From: Nepenthes gracilis
Lineage: Eukaryota > Streptophyta > Magnoliopsida > Caryophyllales > Nepenthaceae
Assembly: GCA_033239525.1 (NCBI GenBank)
Contig: BSYO01000034.1
Location: 930,001 to 994,000, forward strand
Direction of reading: 5' to 3'
DNA length: 64,000 nucleotides
Shown: in pieces, positions 35,005-45,651 of the stretch
Position numbering within the stretch: the stretch's first letter is position 1
Layout: the number at the start of each line of letters is the position of its first letter
Made by a program: the position numbers and the translations under genes
The notes under the pieces: generated by a model
What the model saw: the letters and a program-made list of their open reading frames with translations, nothing else
Database searches by the model: none
What the model was told of the DNA's origin: nothing

Positions 35005-36659
35005 TGTGACGATTCGAGTCCTAACCATTAAACACAACTCAAACCATTCATGTGTTAAACCACAAAAATAAAATCCCTAAATATCCATAATAATTTTAAC
35101 ATTTTTAATAATAATTTCATCATCTCAATTATACTTTGAACAAACATCAACTAAAATAAAACTATTCAAAATTATGAGTCACAACTCGAAGTAAACTAAA
35201 CTACCAAACCTCTATCTAAATATATCATATTTGTCTCCCACTGATATGATAGCAACAAATATCTAAAATCCTATTTATATGATGTTTCGCAATAAAAGTA
35301 GGATCATCTACTAGCTCTATATGATCAACTTAATTTAGAGTCAATAAAAATATAAGAGTGAGACAAATATCGAATAAATAATAATAATAATAAATAAATA
35401 ATAAATAATAAATATCTCAAATATAAAAAATATAAAAGCTACAATAATAATATAAAATCTAATTATATCCTAAAATTTATGAGTCATCATAATCACTCAA
35501 ACACAAAAGTAAGATAGGTCCAATTGAACCTTCGTATCATAAAGATAAAAAAATATTTACTAATAACAAGTAAAAATCTCCAAGTGTCCGATATTTTAAG
35601 AAATAAATGGATTTCCTAACTTAAATATTAGCGAGAATGGTGTAAATATCAAATAATAATAAATAACATAATTTCATCAAATTTGGATGTCATAAAATTC
35701 GACATATAAATTCTATCGAATGTAACTTATGGATTCCATTGAATCCCAAAGTTAAGATGTATAAATAATAACAAGATATCATGTAGAATTTTTTAAGCCA
35801 TAATTTGCATCGTGAACCAAAGGCTATATATTTACAACCTCAACGGTTGGATAAATAGTACAAGATTATCCATAGTATCCTCACTACCCTTATAGTCTTC
35901 TTAGATGTTGTATCTGTAACATATTCATACCAGTTATAATACCCATCATAATCAATATCCTTGATATTATCTCTTACGATGGTCACATGTCTATAAGTAT
36001 TCGTTCACGCTAAACAATATATTCCTCATTACCACATCGGTACGAAAATCAGTATTGGATGATTTTAGACTGTATTAAGGTGTTGTAGGTTCTATATTTT
36101 TTCATACCATAATATTTTTACATAATCTCATTTACTTTGATCGTAAAAGGCCAATAAAGTATACTCATGCAACCAAATATATACGAAAAAAAATTTAACA
36201 AATATAAGGATATAAGTATTATTCTATACTAATAAGGATCATAGACATATGATCAAAATTAACATAAATAATGTCATAATCAAGGGGAAAAGAGAAAGAA
36301 CTAAAACCCACAAAGTATTCATCTATATTAACTCTATTAGCTGGTGATAGCCCTCTATGTCCTGTGACAATTGATGATTCCATCAATCACCCATTTAGAA
36401 TACTAGACTAGAGCTAATACGATTCCTCTATTACTCAAACGTTCGTTATCGTACAATTATAACAACTATTATCGATATTCTGATATGCTAAATTCACTTG
36501 TACAATCATAAAAAATTCACTCATCCTTTCCACTACCGAATACAATGAGTGAAATTTTACTATTATTCGAAATTAATAAGCATAAAATACAATTTTAGCA
36601 ATAATTTATTATATATATATATATCTATATGTATATTAAATTATAATATAATATAATAT

Positions 36660-37636
36660 TAATGGGTCTAAAAACTCATGGACCAACCTAAAATCCAGTC
36701 TACAGAAGGAAGAGCCTCGGAAGCAGCAGCACAGCAAAACTCCGTGAAGCCCAAAGCCTAGATTCCAAGTAAACCCAAACCAGCAAGACCCAAAAATAGT
36801 CTAGCGGTATACACCGCTAAAGATGACTGCAAGGGAGGCCCATAAATGCAACACAGTCAGCTCCAACTCAATATACAAATCTCAACGACTACAACTACCA
36901 GGTGGCCCCTAATGCCTAGAGAAGCACAATTCATAGGCGACAATGGTCAGCCTGTCATCATGAGAACCTCGACAGTTTAGAACATTAATGTCATACGCAC
37001 AATGTTGGCCACTAATGATTGCAGAGCTGTTAAGTCCAAGGCGGGTAGACCCATGCCCTTATACTATATATTCATCCCTTCCTCCACTGGAGAGGGGACC
37101 TCTCAGATCCTCATGGCAAACATTCGTTGACCCTTCTTTTGGAACCTACCTGGAACAGTTGATGATTCAATCTCTGGTTAAGCAAACGATCCCAAATCTA
37201 GGGAACTAGACATTGAAATGGAGACCATGTCTCTAAAGCTCTCCCTGTTAAGTGAACTTTATTCCCTAAATTGAAAGTCATTCCCTAGCCGAGCACACCC
37301 TACAAAGCATAACCCTCCATCTTTCAAAGCTACTCATCAATCAAGCACATTTCACTCTCTAAACCACTCTCGGTTGAGCGCACCTCTCTCTCTAAGCCAC
37401 TTACCTATTAAGCGCACTAACAAAACACAATCCTCCAACCAACACTCAATCTCCTTATACATATATCTACGCATTATCTTGTCATCCTCACAATCTTGTA
37501 ACCTCTTGTTTGTTAGTGGTGATATGTAGAATTTAGATTCGAAATAATGAAGACTGAATCCGCTTCAGTTCAACCCACCAAGCGAGATCAAACGACTCCT
37601 TAATTCGTCCAATAATTCAGATCCAATAATATATCA
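36660..37636 (+). mobile_element. Solo Tat-type LTR nested in the chromovirus LTR
   Basis: It is 977 bp, starting TAATGGGTCTAAAAACTC and ending GATCCAATAATATATCA. The flanks AATAT (36655-36659) and AAAAT (37637-37641) form a TSD with one mismatch. It aligns with the LTRs of El-3 and El-4, for example GGGTCTAAAAACTCATGG/GGATATAGAAATCCATGG at the start and AATTCAGATCC near the end. Confidence 0.82.
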
Positions 37637-38554
37637 AAAATATATTTTTTAGTATATATTTAATATAATATATACTTATATATATAATTTATATATATAT
37701 ATAACATAACATATATAAATATAATAAATCCCACTCTCTTCTCATTCCTTCTTTCTTCCCGAACCTTCCTCTCACCTTTTTCCTTTTTCTTCCTCTTACC
37801 ATTTCTTTTCCATCCCCTACCTTCCTTCCTTCTTCCTCCCTCTCTACCTTCACTGTCGTTGCCTTAATTTCTCTTCGCCCAACGGTGATTCGGCCCGGTA
37901 CAACGGCGCCGGCCATGGAAACCTCTAGGTAACTTTGATTGTCTTAACTATTAACGGGATTTTCCATGAAATCGTTTTCCATTCCCGATTTCGCGCTCTC
38001 TCTCTCCCGTTTTGCTCCCATGGAAAAGAAAATCAGTTGTAAAAGGGGAAATGGGTGAAATACGGAGAATCACTTGCCTTCCATTTGCTCCACGGCGACG
38101 GCAACAACGATGGACACCGGCTGTGATGGAGTAAACTACTGATTTACCTCTTTTTCCTCTTCTCCTTCGACCCCACTCTCACTGTTCTTCCGTCCCTCTC
38201 TCTTCGTTCTTCTCCGCTCTCACATAATCGGTGGCTTAAATGAAATTCTGAAAAGCGAGTTGTGGCAGCAACTCTATGTGTTGGTGGGTGTTGGCCACTG
38301 TATTTCTCGGAGAAACTTGTTGGAAGAAGATCGTCTGATGGTATGGATCGGTGGATGTGTCCGGTGGAACGTGAATCGAGAGGGGCAGGTGAGAGAGTCG
38401 CCTGAGGGTGTTTGGAGGTTTTTAAATTGATATTATATTGTTAATATTATAATTGCTATTAAACCAGATTCTCTAAAAAATATGAAATTTACTGCATAAT
38501 TCATATGCAAAAAATAATAATAACAACTAACCTAAAAATATCTAAAATATTACA
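37637..38554 (-). other. Pyrimidine-rich part of the chromovirus LTR
   Basis: On the plus strand, TATA-like and C/T-rich runs at 37700-37860 and 38150-38220 look like a promoter and leader with ATG at 37915. They lie inside the solo LTR, and on the minus strand they are the GA-rich leader usual in this LTR type. No host exon is supported. Confidence 0.5.
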
Positions 38555-38585
38555 ACATCCATATCAAGATTGCCTATTTGCACTG

Positions 38586-38706
38586 TGATACGAGTCCCAT
38601 ATTAAAAAATTTGAGGTAAAATTTTTAGCTTATAAGTTAGAAAATTTTTCCTCCTATTAGACCAATCTTTTAGGATAGGCTCTCCCCCTAACTTATACTC
38701 GTATCA
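38586..38706 (+). repeat. TRIM left LTR
   Basis: It starts TGATACGAGTCCC and ends ATACTCGTATCA. Its ten terminal bases form a perfect inverted repeat. By hand count it differs from the right LTR at about 30 of 121 positions, mostly transitions. Confidence 0.85.
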
Positions 38707-38905
38707 AATAGTACTTTTATTGATATCAACCCTGACCCGAAGAGGACTACTTGCGGAGGGTTCTAATTGAAAAGAACTTCCTACGGAGGGGCTGACTTGC
38801 TGCCGATGCACCGAGACAGAGCGAGGCGTCGCAAAGTGAAAGCTGTTAAATAAAGTGCCGTAGAGTGTAGCCGTCGAGGTCTGCGGCTATTGAATGAGGG
38901 AGGAA

Positions 38906-39026
38906 TGATGTGAGTCCCACATTAAAAAGATTGAGGCAAAACCTCCAACTTATAAATTAGGAGACTCTCCCTCCTACTAGATCGATTTTTTACGATGGAC
39001 TCTCTTCCTAGCATATACTCACATCA
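38906..39026 (+). repeat. TRIM right LTR
   Basis: It starts TGATGTGAGTCCC and ends ATACTCACATCA. Its terminal inverted repeat is also perfect, but with different bases from the left LTR. Confidence 0.85.
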
Positions 39027-39703
39027 CACTGATAAAACACGAAAGTGATATTCAAATTTTTTTCCTTTTTAGTTCAAAATTATTTACCTTTAAATTTTGG
39101 CATTAGAATTTTATTTAGTATTTGTTTGTTAGCTATTTTGTATTTTTACGGTGAATAATTCGTCATATCTTCATTTGTAAGCTACTGTAACAATGGCTCA
39201 GTTTTTAAATTTTGATGCTTTGTTTTACTTTTTTTTTTATTTGTCATATGGACCTAAGATTTGTTATTTGAAGCTTTTGACAATTTTGATTTGTACAGTT
39301 TTATTATTCTCTTAAAACAATCTAATTAATTAACAAAAAAAAAAAATGCTACGAGGAATATTTGACAAGCTACCCTATAAATATATATATTTTTTTTAAA
39401 AAAATCATGTTTTATCTCTATTATAATTTGGCAATCAAAAGTTTAAATAGCATAAATTACATGTATTTTATTGTTTACCTATTACATCTGTTAAAAAGAA
39501 TTTTGGTAAGAAAAATTTTAAATTAAATTGACTTTAAAAATAGCCAAAAATACAGGTTGAGCATCGATATAAAGCATAACTTTATCATATCCTAAAGGAA
39601 CCCAAATTTCCCACCTGAGGCAGCCATAGATACTCTGTTTTTTCATAGGCAAACACAGTTCATTTGTTTATTTAGCAGCAATAGCCCATTGTTATATTAA
39701 GAT
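39027..39703. other. Host intergenic block of the tandem array
   Basis: Positions 39027-39330 match 55915-56202 (TATTTGTTTGTTAGCTATTT). Positions 39400-39703 match 15085-15411. These shared blocks prove the array structure. There is no gene. Confidence 0.7.
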
Positions 39704-40095
39704 TGATGGATATAGAAATCCATGGGCCGGCCCAGAGCACAATCTGTTGAATGGAGCAATGCCCAGATAGCGGCAACTCACCGTGAATTCCTTGAAGCCC
39801 ATGGTCCAAAAGATACTGCGAAAGGCCCAAAAGGTTTAACCCAAAACCGCCAACGGCAAACAAACAATTAAGGTAACTTGCAGACAGCCTCTGCAACTAT
39901 GGTTCTAACTTAACAGTCCATAACATTTACAACTCAGCGAATAATCACAGGTTTACAAGTGATAATCACCAGCATATTGTCACTACGATTGCTAGGGCAC
40001 GATGGGCAAGTCAACGGCTGCAGGCGGCAGCTGCACAAACATTCTCTACTAAGTTGTAGAGCCATAACGCCCGAAGATGATTCAATTGGCACTCA
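39704..40095 (+). repeat. El-3 5' LTR, truncated
   Basis: It matches the first 380 bases or so of the 3' LTR, from TGATGGATATAGAAATCCATGG to GTAGAGCCATAACGCCC. Similarity ends near 40095 where aORF sequence starts. Confidence 0.8.
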
Positions 40096-40660
40096 ATAAT
40101 TGAGATTTTTTCTTTGAGAGCTCTTGGGATTTTGCTTCAGATTTGGAGAGCTCTCGATCAAGTTAAGCGGCACACTCTTGACCCTGTAGAGCCTTGGCAA
40201 CGATAATGTTCACTCGGCCCTCCATCTCCTCAAGCACTATAAGATCCGCATATATCTAAGATAGATGGAAGATCTCAATATCTCACCAATACAAAGCCTA
40301 TGCTATCACGCGGAACACTTCATGCGCCTGCCAAGCAAAAGGGAACGGTTAGTTAAGAACAGCTATAAAGAACATGATCACAGAACAAAGAACTCTATGA
40401 AACAATACCTCAAAAAAAGATGGACCCTCATGATTAAACGGACTGGGAGAGTCCTCAGCCCTAGATTCAGACAAAAGCCCCAACCATGACAGAGGTTGTA
40501 CTTGACAGTAGAGTGACACCCCAAAGCCCGAGAGACTGGGAGATGCACTCGAAGCCTCTGACAACGTAGCTATTGAAGCCTCTAGACGAGGTGCCTCAAT
40601 GGACTTAGCCTCTAGATTATTCCCGGACACTTCTTCGGCTACTTGATTTTTATTTGGCAA
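40096..40660 (-). pseudogene. Antisense aORF remnant of El-3 (coiled-coil part)
   Basis: The minus strand reads EEMEGRVNIIVAKALQ then LDRELSKSEAKSQELSKKKS near 40230-40100. This matches RKMEIRVDATIAEAKQSQ and LNRELSKWLARSQEL in the El-1 aORF. The upstream frame (40660-40349) is Ser/Ala-rich. A stop lies between the two coiled-coil segments. Confidence 0.65.
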
Positions 40661-40947
40661 GTGGTTGCAAAGGCTCTATGCCAACTCCGAACAGTCCAAC
40701 TCATTCGCAGATGAGGAATGTTTCGTGACGCAGAGTATAAAGAGCCACTCCATTTATAACAAAAAAGGAAGATTAGCAAGCCTTAACTTAGGAAGATTAC
40801 ACATCTCAATGCTTGGCAAAGAATCAAATCAAATTTTGCCAAACTGGACAAAGAATCTACAGAGTACTTAGAAAAGAAGCACATGTGGAGAATTACTATC
40901 AACGTCCCATCATGAACGTGTCGAGTATTGAAAATTTAAACCTTCCG

Positions 40948-40960
40948 CCATGAGGGTTAA
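40948..40960 (+). other. El-3 polypurine tract
   Basis: CCATGAGGGTTAA directly precedes the 3' LTR start TGATGGGTAC, which fixes plus orientation. Confidence 0.65.
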
Positions 40961-41804
40961 TGATGGGTACAAAGATAAATGAGCTAGTCCAAAGTACAAT
41001 CTGCTGAAGGAATAAATGCCCAAATAGTGGCGGTCCACTGCGAATCTCTCAAGGCCCAAGGTTCAGAAGGTGTTGCGGATGAGCCAAAGGGTTTGAGCCA
41101 AAATCGTAAATAGCAAACGGGCAATTAGGGTAACTGGCCGGCTGCCCTATGGCTATAGCTCTAGCTTAGTACCCGACAACCTTTATAACTTAGCAAACAA
41201 AAAAACATCCGTAGGCGATAATCACAAGCATATTGTCCCCATAATTGCTGGGCCACAATGGGCAGGTGCACCGGCTACAAGCAGCAGCTGCACAAATACT
41301 CTCCACTAAGTTGTAGAGCCGTGACACCCAGAGACAGCTAAATTGACAACCATTCTATAAATACCCACTCTTCCACGAGAGAAGGGGCTCTTTTTCCCCG
41401 TTTCAATCAACATCCTATCTGATCTACATCTCTCTTAGCCACTCCCTCTGAGTGCATCTCCAAGAAGCCACTCCTTCAGCAAGTGCACTATCTCAAAGTT
41501 GCTCTATCATATAAGCGTATCAAATGGAGCCCAATCCTTATCAACACACTCAATCCCATACTCTCTTGCATCTACGCATTTATCTTCATCCTCCCATCTT
41601 TCTATTTGACTAAAAAAGATTATTGATTTGAGCGTCGAAATATATATTAAGAAGCAAATCTTGTATTCTTTTGACATATTATTTATCTATTGTGATGTAT
41701 AGAATTCAAATTCAAAATAACGAATACTGGACGAGTTTCTAATCGGACTCTTGAATTAAGCGACTTCCTAATTCATTCAATAATTCGAATCCCTAGGCAT
41801 ATAA
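40961..41804 (+). repeat. El-3 3' LTR
   Basis: It is 844 bp, starting TGATGGGTACAAAG and ending CCCTAGGCATATAA. It aligns with 36660-37636, including the shared Tat block TTGTGATGTATAGAATTCAAATT (about 41689) near its end. Confidence 0.85.
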
Positions 41805-42768
41805 AAGATTTCCCAACCGAAAGAGATTTACCATTGAAACTTTATTATTAAATTTTGAAAGCCTATATATTAAATTTATGCAAATTATTTTAAAATTTTG
41901 AATCTTTTATAAATTATTATTACATATCTATTTTATGTAAGTATTATAGTGAAAATTTTACTTTGATTCTGTAGAAGGTGATTTATTTTTTCAAATTTTA
42001 AAAAAATTATATATTTATTTTTTGGTATAGAGTATTCAATTTTAATCAAGAAAAAGTCATAGTAGAGAATTAACGAAATATATTCAAATATTTCTTATTA
42101 AATTATTTATAAATTAAAAATCAAACATAAAATCTATGTGTCAGAAAAATAGTTTTTGATTCTAACTATGGGAAATAACATATAATTGATCCACTCACAT
42201 ACCATGAATTGCTATTCTTTGGCTATGTGAAAATAATAGTCACTGAAATTTTAATATTTGACTATTATTAGTAAGATTATCACTGATCCTTAATTTTAAT
42301 ACATTTGCTCAATTTTTTCATGCTTTATTGATATTTCAACAGTTTCAAGATTTTTAATTTTTAATGATGATTATTATTCTTTGCATATTTATTTATTATA
42401 TTACATGTATAAGATTATATATATTTTGTTAAATTTTATATTCACTCTTATCATTATTTGTTATCCTTTCAAATTAAAGGGTTCGAATATAACTTACTAA
42501 AATTTCAGACGCTATAGAGCTAATTAGACAAAATAGCATTTTAAGGATACTTTGAATGTGTTTTGTTTATTTGAAATTGGAGTTGTAATTTCAGATGATG
42601 GACCATCTATATTTGATTGTTGGCCTTTAGATTTGCATTTAGACATAATTTTGGATATTTCATTACCAGGTTTAATAATTTCTTCCCTTACTTATGATTA
42701 TTAGTAAATCAAGTAAGGAGTTATCGAAGCCACTTTCGATATAATCTTCAGATTCTATGTTTTGTCAT
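41805..42768. other. Host block downstream of gene copy 2 (left part)
   Basis: From about 41850 it aligns with 25840-26750. It is AT-rich with no gene. Confidence 0.65.
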
Positions 42769-43828
42769 TGATTTGTCCGCCAGATCCAAGTTGCTGCATG
42801 TGTTAGAGAGCCACTTCAGGTTAAATTGAAACGTGTTCGATCTCTATTTTTGAAAGTCTAGATTCTGCACACCACAACTAAACAAACGAAAGGTAAGAGG
42901 ATCAACGGGACTCGCTCTCCAATATATTATTTGACACTCAAGTCAAAAATCTTCTCAAACGGATAGAAAGATACGTTGATGCAATAATGAGTATGTAGAT
43001 GATGCGTAGGGTTCAAGGATTCAGTGTTTGGGTGTGTCCAATTGTGGGATGGCTTCGAGAGAAAGCGGTGTGCTTGACATGGCGTGCTCGAGGATGATAG
43101 TGCGCTTGACGGGGAGCGGTTTGGAGATGGTGGTATGCTCGACGAGGAGTGGCTTGAAGATAGTGGTATGCTTGATAAGGAGCCACTTGGAAACGGTGGA
43201 ACATTTGACGAGGAGCGACTTGAGAGATAGAGAGAGTGAGAGTCATGATAGATTTCTTGGAGGCTTTTTGGACAGAGAATCGTTCTTCTGTAGGCTTGCC
43301 AGTACCCATGTCCCCTGCCCCTAAGAGCGATGGGGTATTTATAGTGCCTGAGTCAACTTAACCCTGTTTGGGTGTCAAGGTTGGTTGACAACTATCTGTG
43401 CAGATTTGGCGAGTTGTCATAGGGATTACGGGTGCCCATCATGGCAACCGTGGCCAGTTGAGAAGATCTCTTCAATCTTTGTGGCAATGCTGGAGGAGAC
43501 GGTTATGGTAGCTGCCACTAGAAGAGATTCGTTGGATCGTTGTTACCGTTTTAAAAGAAATTTCGCAATTGTAGGCAATATTCGGGGGATTTTCGCTGAG
43601 GTGTCCCGATGCAATTTTGGCAAGTTCTTATCACGTGCAAGGGGTCATGAGGCAGCCCTAGTCACCCATTTTCAGCCGGTCAGTCCTGGGTCAGCCCACC
43701 TAGGTTGATTGCTTTGATGCTTGGTCTTGGGCCTTCTTGGGAGTGAGCTATGGGCCACAATTCTTTGGGGTCTCCGCTTGTTCATGGGCTTTGCCTCTGG
43801 GGCGACCCATTAATGATCGTACCCATTA
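42769..43828 (-). mobile_element. Solo Tat-like LTR
   Basis: Minus-strand start is TAATGGGTACGATC and end is GGCGGACAAATCA. The shared block TAGATTCTGCACACCACAAC is at about 42850. ATTG occurs at both edges (42767-42770 and 43829-43832), so the exact ends are uncertain by one or two bases. The paralogous block near 26755 lacks it. A 33-bp minisatellite is inside. Confidence 0.78.
43114..43226 (+). repeat. 33-bp minisatellite in the solo LTR
   Basis: Three full units start at 43114, 43147 and 43180 (GAGCGGTTTGGAGATGG...GACGAG), plus a partial fourth. Confidence 0.9.
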
Positions 43829-44771
43829 ATTGTATATTTATATTCAGTCTATTTAATAATATTTATTATGGAAACGTGTTTTGACATTTAGGCTAAATTT
43901 AAGGGATGATTAAACTTATAAGTATGAAATTTAATTAGGGTCTGATTATGATGTATTTTAATTCATGACATGACAGTATTACAATATTGGAGACTTGGTA
44001 TTCAAGTGGGGTTTTGACACCATTCTACATTTGAAAGAATATTTACGCTTGTTCTTACAAAGATTATTTTTCTTCGGAGTTGATCCTTCAACAGTTTTAA
44101 TTTGATTGCTTTGAACTTATAATTTTTTTTAGAATTAATCCAAATTAAGCATATGATTTTTACACATACCAATTATTTTTATTTATCTATTGAGAAAAAT
44201 AAAAGCTATATTTTTGGATGTTTTAAGCATAAGCTGATTTTCTTCTTTGTGCATTTACCATTTGGAACCATGTTGAACTTATTGTACACAAATGATGGAG
44301 TATTAATTTAGAAATTAATCCGATTTCACTCTGCTGGGTTAGTGTTTCAAAACGGTCTCAGTGCTTTTTGCCTTAAATTAATTTCTTAGTTCAGTCGTCT
44401 GGGCATTGCAAAGCTTAACAAGATCGGTTTGCTTCATCAATATCGCTTCATGATTTTTCATTTAGTTCAAACACAGCCGTAACTTTAAAATTCAGATCGA
44501 TACAACATTTTTATTATATAGCATAGAAATTATCTGAACTCTTTGTAAAATAATTTACTATATCGTAAAATTTAGTAATTTTTTTATTATATTTTTGCTC
44601 TATGTAGATAATTTTTGATAAAAATTGAGAAGAAAAAAAAAAGATAATTAGGGAAAAAAGTCCAAAGGAAGGAGCCAAAGGATTCATAGAAAGAACATCC
44701 AGAGGTACATCAATCAAGAAAAAAGCAACACAAAAATATAACCATTTATAAATATTTTTCCATTTTTAAAA
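43829..44771. other. Host block downstream of gene copy 2 (right part)
   Basis: It aligns with 26790-27459 and 28470-28854. Near 44513-44525 is the empty site of the solo LTR 27460-28465. There is no gene. Confidence 0.7.
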
Positions 44772-45461
44772 TTAATTATTTGTTTCATCATGAGGGAGCG
44801 CTTCATCGCGACGGAGCGCGCTATCACGAGGGGTCTCCTCCACGACGAGGCTTTTCCCAATTTTGCAGCAAACATAGGCATCATGCACCAGAGCCTTGAC
44901 TTCTTCGTCCGAGAAAACCCTAGCTTCATAGTTAATTGCAGGAGCACAGCAGCCACCTGAAGTGGGTAATTCACAGGGGACGCCGAATTCTTTCGCCACA
45001 GCTTCTAAATCGCTGTTAAGAAGACCCGGATTTTGACGCATACGCGCGGCCAAGTGGGACAACTCCACCGCTGTTTTGCAGACCAGCCGATCAGGAGAAG
45101 ACGGTATTCTACGGGAAAGTTTCCAATCAACATCGACACCCACGAAGCAGATTTTCTCGTCACCCAAAAACCTCTTCAGATGCTCTGGAATTTTATCCAC
45201 ATACTTCAACTGAACGACTAGGCAATGATCATCAATGCAGAGCACTAGCAGTGAATTGGTGGAGCGGCCAAACCGTCCGTTCTTACCTGAGTGAAAATCC
45301 AGGCCGACGACAGGTGCTCGGTTTTGAAGCTTGGGTGTCAAGTCATGATCGACACAAGAGCTGATTGAAACTGCAGAATCGAGTACATCAACTTTGACAG
45401 GATTATGTGTAATTTCAATGTCGTACTGGCCCGTTTTCAACAAGATGAACAGGGGTAGCAT
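44772..45461 (-). CDS. Degenerate DEDD 3'-5' exonuclease-fold protein, copy 2
   Basis: This 229-codon frame corresponds to copy 1 from about residue 50 onward; its first Met is internal relative to copy 1. Motif I is VVGLDFHSGKNGRFG (D-x-H instead of D-x-E). NSLLVLCIDDHCLVVQL and FVGVDVDWKL follow. Motif III is VKALVHDAYVCCKIGKSL, with Asp but no YxxxD Tyr. The C-terminus extends beyond copy 1 (RRDEALPHDETNN). Upstream, the ATG at 45605 corresponds to the copy 1 start, but a one-base loss in an A tract brings a TAA after about 16 codons; later indels restore the frame near 45461. It may be a shorter protein or a pseudogene. Confidence 0.72.
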   Translation of the reverse strand: MLPLFILLKTGQYDIEITHNPVKVDVLDSAVSISSCVDHDLTPKLQNRAPVVGLDFHSGKNGRFGRSTNSLLVLCIDDHCLVVQLKYVDKIPEHLKRFLGDEKICFVGVDVDWKLSRRIPSSPDRLVCKTAVELSHLAARMRQNPGLLNSDLEAVAKEFGVPCELPTSGGCCAPAINYEARVFSDEEVKALVHDAYVCCKIGKSLVVEETPRDSALRRDEALPHDETNN

Positions 45462-45612
45462 CCTCTCTGTAGTTTTAGGTCGGAGGAGTTGCGGTGATAT
45501 GAAAGACGAAAATTGCCTTGCTGGTGATGTTTATACCCAAGAACAGAACTTTTAACATGTATTCCTTTCTTTTCGTTTGGTTTTCCCAAAGGAGAGGACT
45601 TCCATGGATTCC

Positions 45613-45651
45613 TTATCCAACCGTGAAGGCTGGGACTTTTGTTGCTTTCAT
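45613..45651 (-). other. Conserved 12-codon upstream ORF or displaced first coding segment (copy 2)
   Basis: It encodes the same 12 residues as in copies 1 and 3. The three base differences (GTC for GTG, ACG for ACA, GGA for GGG) are all synonymous in this frame. The change GGG to GGA removes the GT of the possible splice donor. Confidence 0.45.

Larger units (their letters stand above)
35005..38554 (-). mobile_element. Solo LTR of a chromovirus (Tekay-like), minus strand
   Basis: It starts TGTGACGATTCGAGTCC and ends AAAATATTACA, with a perfect 5-bp TSD, ACATC, at 35000-35004 and 38555-38559. Removing it rejoins a gene-flank relict (…GAAGACATC + CATATCAAGATTGCC) that matches the copy 1 flank. 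About 2.57 kb of it is its own sequence; a solo Tat LTR is nested at 36660-37636. On the minus strand a GA-rich leader lies at about 38230-37730. No internal domain is present. Confidence 0.82.
38586..39026 (+). mobile_element. TRIM (terminal-repeat retrotransposon in miniature)
   Basis: It is 441 bp with two 121-bp direct repeats (38586-38706 and 38906-39026), each TGAT...ATCA. It is flanked by a perfect 5-bp TSD, CACTG (38581-38585 and 39027-39031). A purine tract (GAATGAGGGAGGAA) immediately precedes the right repeat. A possible tRNA-iMet site (TGATATCAACCC) lies at 38721. The paralogous block near 55921 has the empty site CCACACCGATAAAGCATG. It encodes nothing. Confidence 0.88.
39704..41804 (+). 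mobile_element. Internally deleted Tat element El-3
   Basis: It has a perfect TSD, AAGAT, at 39699-39703 and 41805-41809, and an empty site in the paralogous block at about 15405-15425. The 5' LTR is truncated (39704 to about 40095) and joins directly to the 3' internal region with an antisense aORF remnant, then a purine tract and a full 3' LTR (40961-41804). All of gag and pol is missing. Confidence 0.87.

Noticed and set aside
37690..38220. Possible host promoter, leader and first exon (TATA-like, C/T-rich, ATG at 37915 followed by GTAAC)
   Set aside because: The region lies inside a chromovirus solo LTR with a perfect TSD and fits the GA-rich leader of that LTR on the minus strand.
38586..39026. 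Two separate MITEs of 121 bp
   Set aside because: The two repeats are in direct orientation, the TSD flanks the pair rather than each one, and a purine tract precedes the right repeat, as in a TRIM.
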